A DNA stretch of 64,000 bases from the NCBI RefSeq assembly GCF_900099765.1, contig NZ_FNDX01000009.1, positions 142,193-206,192 of the forward strand, given 5' to 3'. This DNA comes from Paenibacillus typhae (lineage in GTDB: Bacteria; Bacillota; Bacilli; Paenibacillales; Paenibacillaceae). The notes below the pieces were generated by a model. The model had not been told where the DNA came from. It searched no databases and saw only the letters and a list, made by a program, of their open reading frames with translations. Of the stretch, positions 30,980 through 38,535 are shown piece by piece (the stretch's first letter is position 1; every line of letters starts with the position of its first letter). Both the position numbers and the translations under genes were made by a program.

Positions 30980-32356
30980 TCATTCCGGCTGATCCACCCC
31001 GATGTATTGACCGGCTTCCCGGAAGCCGGCTATGAGCCCGCCCCCTGCTGCAGCACTTAATGCCGCCCCTACAGCAGCTTCCTCAATGGATAAACTGAAT
31101 GCAAACGGCAACCCGAAGGCTTTACCTACCTTCTTGCACAAAACAGGATTAAGCCGCAGCGCATTGCCTGAACCGATGATGAATGTGTACGGATTTGCCT
31201 TTACGCGGATCAGTGCCTCATAAAAAGTATAAAGCTCTTCCACCATCCCCTGAAGAAAACCGTGCGTAAGATTAGCCGGTGTGAAGTTGGCCAGCGAAAT
31301 CCGGTTGATGCTGCCGCGCAGCTCTGGGCGAGCCCGGGTCCCTAGAAACCGGGGGCTTACCGTAAGATCCTGTACTGAAGGTTCTGCGCTATGCAGCAGC
31401 CGCTCCATGAAGCTATACATTTCCCCCGGTTCCTCCCCGGTATAACTGCTGATCACATCCCGGTAAAATTGCTCCAGCAGCGCATACGCTTTCCCTCCGC
31501 TGAGCGCCGCCCCGACAGCCAGTCTGCCGCCGCCGGGAAAAGGCCGCGTCTCCATTCCTTCTATATTGTATACACCGTCCGGTAACAACGCGGACAGCTG
31601 ACTTCCGGTACCGATGTTAATCAGCACGGATTGCTCAGGAGACGGAACACTTCCAAGGAAGCTGGCCTGATTATCCCCGAGCGAGCAGTAAACCGGCAAC
31701 CCGCCTTGAGTATGTCCAACTAGCGTTCCGGAGGGTACTACTTTGGGCAGGATTTCCGCCGCGATCCCTGCCCGTCCAATTGCAGCATAATCAAAGTCTT
31801 CCAGTGTAAAGCTGTAGCCCCCGATCGCTGCAGCCTGAGTAGCATCGACGACAGGCATTATGCCGCCAGTCAGGCGGAGGGCAACATAATCGGCAATGGT
31901 GCAGAAGCTGGAGGCCCCGGCCGGAACCAGCTTCTGCTGCAGATTATAGTAATGGGTCGCTAACCCGTATCCGGGAGGAATAGAGTAGCCTGTCAGCATT
32001 CCAAGTTTTTCAGCATAGGTAATCCCGTCGCCACAAGGTAACGCTGCTCTGCCATCCTGCCATGTATACAGCGGACTGACATGCTGTCCATGGTCATCTA
32101 TATAGACGATGCCGTGCATCTGGCCAGTCAGGCCGATTCCTATAACATCCTCCTCCGTCTGAAGCAGCTCCTCCAGCATACGGCCGATAGTTTCACAGAT
32201 CACTTCAGGGTCCTGAAGTTTTTCCCATTCCTGGTGGGCTCCGGTAACAGTTGTGTCGCATTCTTCTGTAATACTGCAGAGTACCATTTTATGCTCCAGC
32301 GAATATACGAGCCCCGTAATGGAGGTAGTCCCGATATCGAGTCCGATAAACTTCAT
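30980..32356 (-). CDS. FGGY-family carbohydrate kinase (sedoheptulokinase-like)
   Basis: 458 residues. GLDIGTTSITG at the N-terminus is the phosphate-1 loop, GLTGQMHGI (about 88) and TWQDGRA (about 110) are substrate contacts, LGDNQASF near 226 holds the catalytic Asp, and IGTGSQ near 248 is the phosphate-2 loop. Similarity is closest to the sedoheptulokinase branch in my judgement, but xylulose or other sugars are possible. ATG 32356 follows AGGAGAAGAGGATCGCAG. No sugar-metabolism partner is adjacent. Confidence 0.85.
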   Translation of the reverse strand: MKFIGLDIGTTSITGLVYSLEHKMVLCSITEECDTTVTGAHQEWEKLQDPEVICETIGRMLEELLQTEEDVIGIGLTGQMHGIVYIDDHGQHVSPLYTWQDGRAALPCGDGITYAEKLGMLTGYSIPPGYGLATHYYNLQQKLVPAGASSFCTIADYVALRLTGGIMPVVDATQAAAIGGYSFTLEDFDYAAIGRAGIAAEILPKVVPSGTLVGHTQGGLPVYCSLGDNQASFLGSVPSPEQSVLINIGTGSQLSALLPDGVYNIEGMETRPFPGGGRLAVGAALSGGKAYALLEQFYRDVISSYTGEEPGEMYSFMERLLHSAEPSVQDLTVSPRFLGTRARPELRGSINRISLANFTPANLTHGFLQGMVEELYTFYEALIRVKANPYTFIIGSGNALRLNPVLCKKVGKAFGLPFAFSLSIEEAAVGAALSAAAGGGLIAGFREAGQYIGVDQPE

Positions 32357-32528
32357 CTGCGATCCTCTTCTCCTTAAAAGTAACTCTAGTATATACAACA
32401 ATGGTAAGACGGTTCAATTTTGCCGGAATCCGCTGTATAGTTTAGCTGCAATGAAAGATACTAACCGACTGATGCGCAGAATAAAGGTAGGGCATAGCGA
32501 TATAAAAGAAAAATTCATGCAACCAAAA

Positions 32529-32566
32529 AAAACAGCAGCTCCTCTTCATTTGAGGACTGCTGTTTT
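32529..32566 (-). terminator. intrinsic terminator of the HesB-like gene
   Basis: AAAACAGCAG (32529-32538) pairs with CTGCTGTTTT (32557-32566), inner CCTC/GAGG. On the minus strand an eight-base T-run follows. Confidence 0.85.
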
Positions 32567-32575
32567 CGCGTTCAT

Positions 32576-32908
32576 TTATTGTACCGCTTGCTGACGCTTA
32601 TCCCGTATTCTGACATTGCTGCCGTACAGCGTGGAATCACTGGTCACCTTATAAGAAGGATAGTTCTCCTCCGCCTGAATCCGCATAACCTGATCGAATA
32701 ACGATTCCTGCTGGCGGTCAACGATAAAGCTGAACGGCGCCTGCTTATAAACAATATCAGTGGCGTTCGGCCCGTCTACGATCTGCACAACGAGAACACC
32801 GTTACAGCCGCAATCCTCGGTGTCATAAAACAGCTTAAAAGCGCCGGGCTGTCCGGCCAGGCTTGCCTGCAGCCGCTCAGTAGTAAGTGCATCCAGTTGA
32901 ACCTGCAT
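32576..32908 (-). CDS. HesB/IscA-like iron-sulfur biosynthesis domain protein (YqkB-like)
   Basis: 110 residues, single HesB-like fold. The segment YDTEDCGCNGV near residue 29 has the CGC arrangement of the YqkB branch; the C-terminal CxC of true IscA is absent, so a role as A-type scaffold is doubtful. ATG 32908, with AGGAGGT upstream. Isolated gene ended by its own terminator. Confidence 0.82.
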   Translation of the reverse strand: MQVQLDALTTERLQASLAGQPGAFKLFYDTEDCGCNGVLVVQIVDGPNATDIVYKQAPFSFIVDRQQESLFDQVMRIQAEENYPSYKVTSDSTLYGSNVRIRDKRQQAVQ

Positions 32909-32962
32909 TTGTGTTTACCTCCTTGGTGCTGCGAAAATTGTATATAAAGTATATCACAAGTT

Positions 32963-33057
32963 GAAACGGCTATGCCGTCCTTATAAGGACGGTATCCGTT
33001 TCTGCGAGAAAGATAAGGATAAACTATGGCGTGACACATATACTTTCTTATCTTTCA
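32963..33057. repeat. double-hairpin intergenic element
   Basis: First hairpin: the perfect 18-bp palindrome CCGTCCTTATAAGGACGG (32975-32992) inside outer arms GAAACGG (32963-32969) and CCGTTTC (32996-33002). Second hairpin: GAAAGATAAG (33008-33017) faces CTTATCTTTC (33047-33056) across about 30 bases. It occupies the gap between the HesB-like gene and the nir operon; no T-run or coding capacity is seen. Confidence 0.65.
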
Positions 33058-33148
33058 AAACAAACCCGAAAACATATACATGCCTTAAAAACAATTATAG
33101 TCCCGAAGAGTCATCTTCCTGTGTGACAGCACTCACTCTATCTAAAAG

Positions 33149-33916
33149 TTAGCCCGTGCGGAAACGTGCTTTATGCTGAAGACTAAGCACCTGCTCTCTT
33201 ATATTAACCACTTCACCAATGATAATCATCGCCGGGTTGCTGATCTTCATCACTGCTGCAAGCTTTACGATGTTCGCGAGCGTTCCTGTAACGGTCCGTT
33301 CTTGCGCCGTCGTGCCTTTTTCAATCAAGGCCACCGGAGTCTGCGGGTCTTTTCCATGCCTGATCAGCTGCTCCGTAATCTCCCCCAGGTGACTCATTCC
33401 CATGTATATGGCCAAGGTATCGACACTGTGAGCCAGGGAATCCCAGCGGACTGGCTCAGCTGCGTCATTACAGCGGCTGCCGGTGACTACAGCGAAGGAG
33501 GCAGCTACCCCGCGGTGAGTCAGCGGGATTCCGGCCGAAGCCGCTGTACCGACTGCAGAGGTGATCCCCGGAATGACCTCAAAGGGAATCCCGGCATCTG
33601 CGGCAGCAAGCAGCTCCTCACTGCCTCTGCCAAAGACAAAAGGATCTCCGCCCTTCAGCCGGACCACCCTGCTTCCAGCGGTCGCGTGCATGATCATCAG
33701 CCGCTCGATGGATTCCTGCGACATGGAATGCTGGCCCGGTGCTTTGCCGCAATAGATGCGCAGCGCCTTCTCCGGTGCATACTCCAGCAGCTCCTCATTT
33801 ACCAGCCGGTCATAGAGAATAACATCCGCCGCCTGGATGCGGCGCATAGCCTTAACTGTAATCAACTCCGGATCTCCCGGACCTGCTCCGACAATCGATA
33901 TGCTCCCTTGCTTCAT
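33149..33916 (-). CDS. cobA: uroporphyrinogen-III C-methyltransferase
   Basis: 255 residues. It makes precorrin-2 from uroporphyrinogen III with SAM, the first committed step to siroheme, the cofactor of NirB. VGAGPGDPELIT at residue 10 is the SAM-binding P-loop; YDRLV near 40, RLKGGDPFVFGRG near 85 and GITSAVGTAASAGIPLTHR near 120 are all family motifs. ATG 33916 overlaps the end of the FNT gene by four bases (ATGA), so the two are translationally coupled. Last gene of the nir operon; the siroheme dehydrogenase/ferrochelatase is not in this window. Confidence 0.95.
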   Translation of the reverse strand: MKQGSISIVGAGPGDPELITVKAMRRIQAADVILYDRLVNEELLEYAPEKALRIYCGKAPGQHSMSQESIERLMIMHATAGSRVVRLKGGDPFVFGRGSEELLAAADAGIPFEVIPGITSAVGTAASAGIPLTHRGVAASFAVVTGSRCNDAAEPVRWDSLAHSVDTLAIYMGMSHLGEITEQLIRHGKDPQTPVALIEKGTTAQERTVTGTLANIVKLAAVMKISNPAMIIIGEVVNIREQVLSLQHKARFRTG

Positions 33917-34788
33917 AGGCTTTTCTCCAGTGTTGCTGTCTTGGCAATGGCGCCTTCGCCATGACCGGACGGCATTGCAACCGTAGTTGCGGAACGGCCT
34001 GACCGGAAACCGTTCTGGGCGAGATAAATGAGCAGTCCGGTGAACAGCACACCGCCAACCAGATTGCCGAGCAGCACAGGGATACCGTTCCAGATCCACC
34101 AGTCAGCGAAGCTGACGTTTGCCCCGAGCATCATGCCGGCCGGGATGACGAACATATTGACTACCGTATGCTCAAAGCCCTGGGCAAAAAAGGTCAGAAT
34201 CGGCAGCCACATCGCGGTAATTTTGCCGGCGGTGGATTTGGAGGTCATCGCCAGCACGGCCCCGAGGGTTACCATCCAGTTACAGAGAATCGCCTTGATG
34301 AAAGCCAGCCCCATGCCGTCTGCCCCCATGCTTTTATAAGCGGTGGTCTTGGCTTCACTTGTGGTTATCAGCGTCTGGATCATCGGATTTGACATATCCG
34401 TGCCCATTTTGGTGATCGTCAGCCCATACAGTGCGGCATACACTGCACAGCCGATCAGATGTCCGATAATAACCCAAAAGAAATTGTTCAGCATCCGTGC
34501 TGTACTCGTCTTTTTCTCCAGAACCGCCAGAGGGATCAAGGCGAAGCTGCCGGTAACCAGCTCGAAGCCGAGCAGGATAATCATCACAAAGCCCACCGGG
34601 AATAAAAGCGCACCGATCATCGGAAGCTTGGTCTGCGCTGCTGCCGTATAAGCAAGCGTTGTCGCACAGGCAAGGATTGCCCCGCCGAGTCCGCCCCGCA
34701 CAATCAGCTGCAGGATAGACAGCTCCGCTTTTGTTTTTCCGGCTTCAATCATGGAAGACAGCACTTCATTCGGTTTCACATAATCCAT
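33913..34788 (-). CDS. formate/nitrite transporter family channel
   Basis: 291 residues, six membrane helices, FNT family. GFELVTGSFALIP near residue 73 and NWMVTLGAVLAMTSKS near 167 are the conserved channel segments, and GFEHTVVNMFVIP near 205 holds the central His. Lying between nirD and cobA, it most likely imports nitrite (NirC-like) for NirBD. It has a charged cytoplasmic C-terminal tail of about 35 residues. Confidence 0.93.
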   Translation of the reverse strand: MDYVKPNEVLSSMIEAGKTKAELSILQLIVRGGLGGAILACATTLAYTAAAQTKLPMIGALLFPVGFVMIILLGFELVTGSFALIPLAVLEKKTSTARMLNNFFWVIIGHLIGCAVYAALYGLTITKMGTDMSNPMIQTLITTSEAKTTAYKSMGADGMGLAFIKAILCNWMVTLGAVLAMTSKSTAGKITAMWLPILTFFAQGFEHTVVNMFVIPAGMMLGANVSFADWWIWNGIPVLLGNLVGGVLFTGLLIYLAQNGFRSGRSATTVAMPSGHGEGAIAKTATLEKSL

Positions 34789-34818
34789 AACGGTTCCCCC
34801 TGTATAATGTAATCAGAA

Positions 34819-35136
34819 TCAGATCGTCAGATAAATCTGTCCGCTGGCCGGGTCCACTTCCACTTCATAGGTCTTCACATGTCCGGTATCCGGAGCAAGC
34901 ACATTTCCGCTGTGCAGATCAATCCGGGAATCATGAAGCGGACAGTGCACCTTGGAACCGCACACCATACCTTCCGATAAGGCCCCGCCTTTATGGGGGC
35001 ATTTATTTTCAACAGCTAGCACTTCACCGCTTGTTAGACGAAATATTGCGATTTCAGTGCCCGCCATTTGCAGTTTGCGTGAGCCTTTAATGTCGATATC
35101 CTTTACATTGCCTACCAGCACTTTGGTCATTGTCAT
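34819..35136 (-). CDS. nirD: nitrite reductase small subunit, Rieske-type
   Basis: 105 residues. A [2Fe-2S] Rieske fold with both ligand boxes intact: CPHKGG near residue 47 and CPLHDS near 66 (E. coli NirD lacks them). It partners NirB in NAD(P)H-dependent reduction of nitrite to ammonium. ATG 35136 follows GGAGG by eight bases; the extra upstream ORF is antisense-free read-through only. It starts 13 bp after nirB ends. Confidence 0.93.
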   Translation of the reverse strand: MTMTKVLVGNVKDIDIKGSRKLQMAGTEIAIFRLTSGEVLAVENKCPHKGGALSEGMVCGSKVHCPLHDSRIDLHSGNVLAPDTGHVKTYEVEVDPASGQIYLTI

Positions 35137-35149
35137 GGATAAGACCTCC

Positions 35150-37582
35150 TTATACCGTTTCAGGTTCTGTGATCGGGTTGAAGTTTTTGCGCAGCTCCGG
35201 CTCATTGACGATCTGCTTCCAAGGGTCCGTTGTAAGAGCAAGTGTTGCTTCAATTCGCTCCTTCAGGGCCAGCCGTTCTTCTCGGTTCTCCAAGGCCTGC
35301 TTGATACTCTCCAGACCAACCCGCTCTACCCAGGTGGAGGTCCGCTCATTCCAGACGGCATTTTCCCTGTAGTATTGCAGGAAAGCACTTGCCCACTCCA
35401 GTACCTCATCATCGGTTTTCACCACACAGAGCAGATCGGTTGCACGGACATGCACCCCGCCGTTGCCGCCGATATGCAGCTCCCAGCCTCCATCAATAGC
35501 CACAACGCCAAAATCTTTAATCGTTGCTTCAGCACAATTACGAGGGCAGCCTGATACAGCCAGCTTTACCTTGGAGGGTGTGTTCAGCCGCTCAAAAGCT
35601 TTTTCCAGCCGGATTCCCATTCCGATCGCATCCTGTGTACCAAAACGGCAGAAGGTCGAGCCGACACAGGTCTTAACCGTTCGCAGCGTTTTGCCGTAGG
35701 CATGGCCGGAGGGCATATCCAGCTCCTCCCACATCTTCGGGAGATCCTCCTTTTTGACACCAAGCAGATCGAGTCTCTGGCCGCCGGTGAACTTGACCAT
35801 TGGCACATCGAACTTGACGGCGACCTCGGCGATTTTAATCAGATCCGCGGGCGTGGTGATTCCGCCGTAAATGCGCGGGACAACGGAATAGGTTCCGTCC
35901 TTCTGAATATTGGCATGGTAACGTTCGTTCGTAAACCGGGATTCTTTTTCATCCACATACTCCTCCGGCCAGAGCATACCCAGGTAATAGTTCAGGGAAG
36001 GACGGCATTTGGTGCAGCCTTCTTCGTTGTTCCAGTCCAGCACATGCATGACTTCCTTAACGGTCATCAGCTTCATCCGTTTAATTTCAGCTACAATCTC
36101 ATCACGTCCCAGTGTAGTGCAGCCGCAGATGCCTTCTTTTACCTTAACGGCCTTATCTCCGGCGTACAGCTGAAGCAACCCCTCCACCATCGGCTTACAG
36201 CCGCCGCAGGAGGCGGAAGCTTTGGTGCAGGCTTTAATATCGCCCACGCTGGTGCAGCCGCCCGACTGGATCGCCTCGGCAATGGTTCCTTTGGAGACCC
36301 CGTTACAGCCGCAGATAATCTCATCCTCTGCCATCGCTTCCAGGCGGTTATTTCCTTTCTGTGATCCCAATGCATCAGCTGATATGCCGAGCAGCAGCTC
36401 TTTTTCCTTGCCTTTGATATTCTCGCCGTTCTTCATGAGTGAGAACAGCGGGGCGCCGTCACTGGTATCTCCGAACAAAACCGCACCGATCAGCTTATCT
36501 TCCTGTATCACCAGCTTTTTATAGACTCCTTCGATCTCGTCCTGATACCTGAGCGATCTGGAGCCGGGCTGCTCTATGAACTGGCCTGCCGAGAATACAT
36601 CGACCCCAGATACCTTAAGCTTGGTTGAAGTAACGGAACCGGCATAGCCTTCGGTGTGTGCTCCGCCCAGTCTTTTGGCGAGAACTGCCCCCTGCTCATA
36701 CAGTGGAGCGACCAGCCCGTAGGCAATTCCCCGGTGCTCGGCACATTCTCCTACAGCATAGATGCCGGGAATGTTCGTTTCCATATAATCATTGACGATA
36801 ATTCCGCGGTTCACCTGTATGCCGCTTCCGCGGGCCAGCTCCACATTCGGCTTGATGCCGACAGCCATAACGATCAGATCCGTTTCAGCGACCTCGCCGT
36901 CTGCGAACAGCAGGCCTTTGACTCTTTTTTTGCCGAGAATCGCTTCGGATTGTTTCTTCAGCAGGAACTTCATTCCTTGCGCTTCCAGCTCCTTCTGCAG
37001 CATGACTGCAGCTGCCTCATCCAGCTGGCGTTCCATTAAATATTCGTTGATATGGACAACCGAGACCTCCATTCCCAGATGCAGCAGCCCCCTGGCCGCC
37101 TCCAGACCCAGCAGACCTCCTCCGATAACCAGCGCTTTGCGGTGCGTCTTGGCTGTTTCCTGCATAATCTGCGTGTCCTTGATGTCGCGGAAGGCAATTA
37201 CGCCCTCTTTATCTGCACCGGGCAGCGGAAGCATAAACGGATTGGACCCGGTTGCCAGAATCAGCTCGTCGTAGCCGGCTTCTACTCCTTTATCGGTGCG
37301 AACTTTCCGGTTCACCGTATCAATAGAAGTTACAGTATGTCCGGTGTAGAGCCTGATACCGTTACTGCGGTACCATTCCAGGTCATTGATGATGATGTCG
37401 TTCATATCCACTCCGCCCGCCAGGACAGATGACAGCATGATCCGGTTGTAGTTGGGGTGAGGCTCAGAACCAAAAATCGTAATTTCATAAGCATCCGGTG
37501 CCAGCTTGAGCAAATGCTCAATGGCTCTAACCCCCGCCATCCCGTTTCCGACCAATACCAGTTTTTTGCGTACATCTGACAT
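35150..37582 (-). CDS. nirB: assimilatory nitrite reductase [NAD(P)H] large subunit
   Basis: 810 residues. In order: FAD/NAD(P)H pyridine-nucleotide oxidoreductase domain (GNGMAGVRAIEHL at 13; VIGGGLLGLEAARGL near 148), BFD-type [2Fe-2S] domains (CGCNGVSKG near 423 and CGCTTLG near 490), then the sulfite/nitrite reductase ferredoxin-like and siroheme domains. The 4Fe-4S/siroheme Cys are visible in CVGSTFC (about 635) and GCPRNCAEA (about 675). It reduces nitrite to ammonium in six electron steps. First gene of nirB-nirD-FNT-cobA, behind a structured leader with ANTAR-type hairpins. Confidence 0.97.
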   Translation of the reverse strand: MSDVRKKLVLVGNGMAGVRAIEHLLKLAPDAYEITIFGSEPHPNYNRIMLSSVLAGGVDMNDIIINDLEWYRSNGIRLYTGHTVTSIDTVNRKVRTDKGVEAGYDELILATGSNPFMLPLPGADKEGVIAFRDIKDTQIMQETAKTHRKALVIGGGLLGLEAARGLLHLGMEVSVVHINEYLMERQLDEAAAVMLQKELEAQGMKFLLKKQSEAILGKKRVKGLLFADGEVAETDLIVMAVGIKPNVELARGSGIQVNRGIIVNDYMETNIPGIYAVGECAEHRGIAYGLVAPLYEQGAVLAKRLGGAHTEGYAGSVTSTKLKVSGVDVFSAGQFIEQPGSRSLRYQDEIEGVYKKLVIQEDKLIGAVLFGDTSDGAPLFSLMKNGENIKGKEKELLLGISADALGSQKGNNRLEAMAEDEIICGCNGVSKGTIAEAIQSGGCTSVGDIKACTKASASCGGCKPMVEGLLQLYAGDKAVKVKEGICGCTTLGRDEIVAEIKRMKLMTVKEVMHVLDWNNEEGCTKCRPSLNYYLGMLWPEEYVDEKESRFTNERYHANIQKDGTYSVVPRIYGGITTPADLIKIAEVAVKFDVPMVKFTGGQRLDLLGVKKEDLPKMWEELDMPSGHAYGKTLRTVKTCVGSTFCRFGTQDAIGMGIRLEKAFERLNTPSKVKLAVSGCPRNCAEATIKDFGVVAIDGGWELHIGGNGGVHVRATDLLCVVKTDDEVLEWASAFLQYYRENAVWNERTSTWVERVGLESIKQALENREERLALKERIEATLALTTDPWKQIVNEPELRKNFNPITEPETV

Positions 37583-37620
37583 ATGTCTCTCTCCTCTCTA
37601 TATCCACACCAGAAATCAAC

Positions 37621-37722
37621 AGAAATAGCCCGCTACACTCCGCACAGAAACATAACATTTCCGTTGCGATAAAAGTGATAGCAGGCGCCGTTGCCGCTTC
37701 GACCGGATACATCGTTGTATCC
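37621..37722 (-). promoter_or_regulatory. nirB leader: two ANTAR-type hexaloop hairpins overlapping a terminator
   Basis: Read on the minus strand. P1: GGATAC, loop AACGAT, GTATCC (37722 to 37705), a perfect 6-bp stem. Six bases later P2: AGCGGC, loop AACGGC, GCCTGCT (37698 to 37680), six pairs with one bulged T. Both hexaloops have A at 1 and G at 4, as ANTAR proteins require. The 3' arm of P2 (GCCTGCTA, 37686-37679) can instead pair with TAGCGGGC (37635-37628), extended by CACT/AGTG, and a TATTTCT stretch follows. P2 and this terminator exclude each other, which is the ANTAR antitermination layout. Confidence 0.82.
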
Positions 37723-37748
37723 GTAGATTTGATGAATTTGTTAAATCG

Positions 37749-37778
37749 ACTATACTACAGCCGATCCCAAAACGTCAA
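37749..37778 (-). promoter_or_regulatory. nirB operon promoter
   Basis: Minus strand TTGACG (37778-37773) and TATAGT (37754-37749) are 18 bp apart. Transcription from here would begin near 37742, so the hairpin P1 would lie about 20 bases from the 5' end of the leader. Confidence 0.6.
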
Positions 37779-37835
37779 CAATTATGACATATAAATTTTA
37801 AATAATTTAATTCATCGACAAAACAACCTTAATCG

Positions 37836-37852
37836 TGTTATATAATATTACA
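37836..37852. promoter_or_regulatory. GlnR/TnrA box
   Basis: TGTTATATAATATTACA fits the 17-bp nitrogen-control consensus TGTNANATWWWNTNACA at every fixed position. It sits in the divergent region, about 100 bp before the predicted nirB start of transcription and 75 bp before the ANTAR gene, and contains a TATAAT on the ANTAR strand. Confidence 0.75.
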
Positions 37853-37926
37853 TATCTTTTAAAAGTGACAGTGCCTTATTTCTAATGAATAAGATCTTGA
37901 AAGATCCTATAAAGGAGCGTCTGGCT

Positions 37927-38523
37927 ATGCATTCCCTGCTCTTGATTCAGAACGGCAGAACAGAGAACGACACAGAGGCGCGCTCCGAGCATAATCCCGG
38001 GCGTATACTTGAAGCTTGCGGATATGTGACCTGGACGGCAACCGGTGAGGAGCAGGCTTCTCACTTCATCCGGGATGCCGATGCTACCCTTTTATGTATG
38101 CCGGTCACCGAAATTGAGCTCTGGAGACAAAAGCTGCTCAAGCACAAAACCGCACCGGTTCTCTGGTGGTGCACTTCAGCAACTGCGGATCTGTCTGTCA
38201 CTGCCTGCGGCGACAATGTAATTGTGGACGGAATCCTCTCCCCTTACATGCATGAGCAGGAGATTCACTGGATTCTTCATTTCAGCTCCAGACAGTGCTT
38301 TGAGCGCCAGCAATGGCACAAGGAGAAGGAGCAGCTGCTCGCGCGTATCGAGGAACGTAAATGGATCGACATGGCCAAGGGCATTCTGTCCAAGGCTAAA
38401 AACATCAGTGAATCCGAAGCCTATGACCTCTTGCGCAAGCAGGCGATGAATGAACGCAAACGGATGGTGGATGTAGCCACTTCCATCGTTAAGGTCTACC
38501 AGCTGCTCCAGGATCAAACTTAA
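37927..38523 (+). CDS. ANTAR-domain antitermination regulator with degenerate receiver domain
   Basis: 198 residues. The C-terminal ANTAR domain (about 140-195) contains ERKWIDMAKGILSKAKN and SEAYDLLRKQAMNERKR, the RNA-hairpin-binding three-helix unit. The N-terminal domain (about 1-120) has receiver-like length, but the early acidic pair is absent (LLIQNG) and the phosphoacceptor position reads LLCMP with Cys rather than Asp. A coiled stretch (residues 122-150) links the two. ATG 37927 is nine bases after AAGGAG. It is divergent from nirB, whose leader carries matching hairpins, so it should promote read-through into nirBD. Confidence 0.9.
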   Translation: MHSLLLIQNGRTENDTEARSEHNPGRILEACGYVTWTATGEEQASHFIRDADATLLCMPVTEIELWRQKLLKHKTAPVLWWCTSATADLSVTACGDNVIVDGILSPYMHEQEIHWILHFSSRQCFERQQWHKEKEQLLARIEERKWIDMAKGILSKAKNISESEAYDLLRKQAMNERKRMVDVATSIVKVYQLLQDQT

Positions 38524-38535
38524 GGAGAATCCGAT

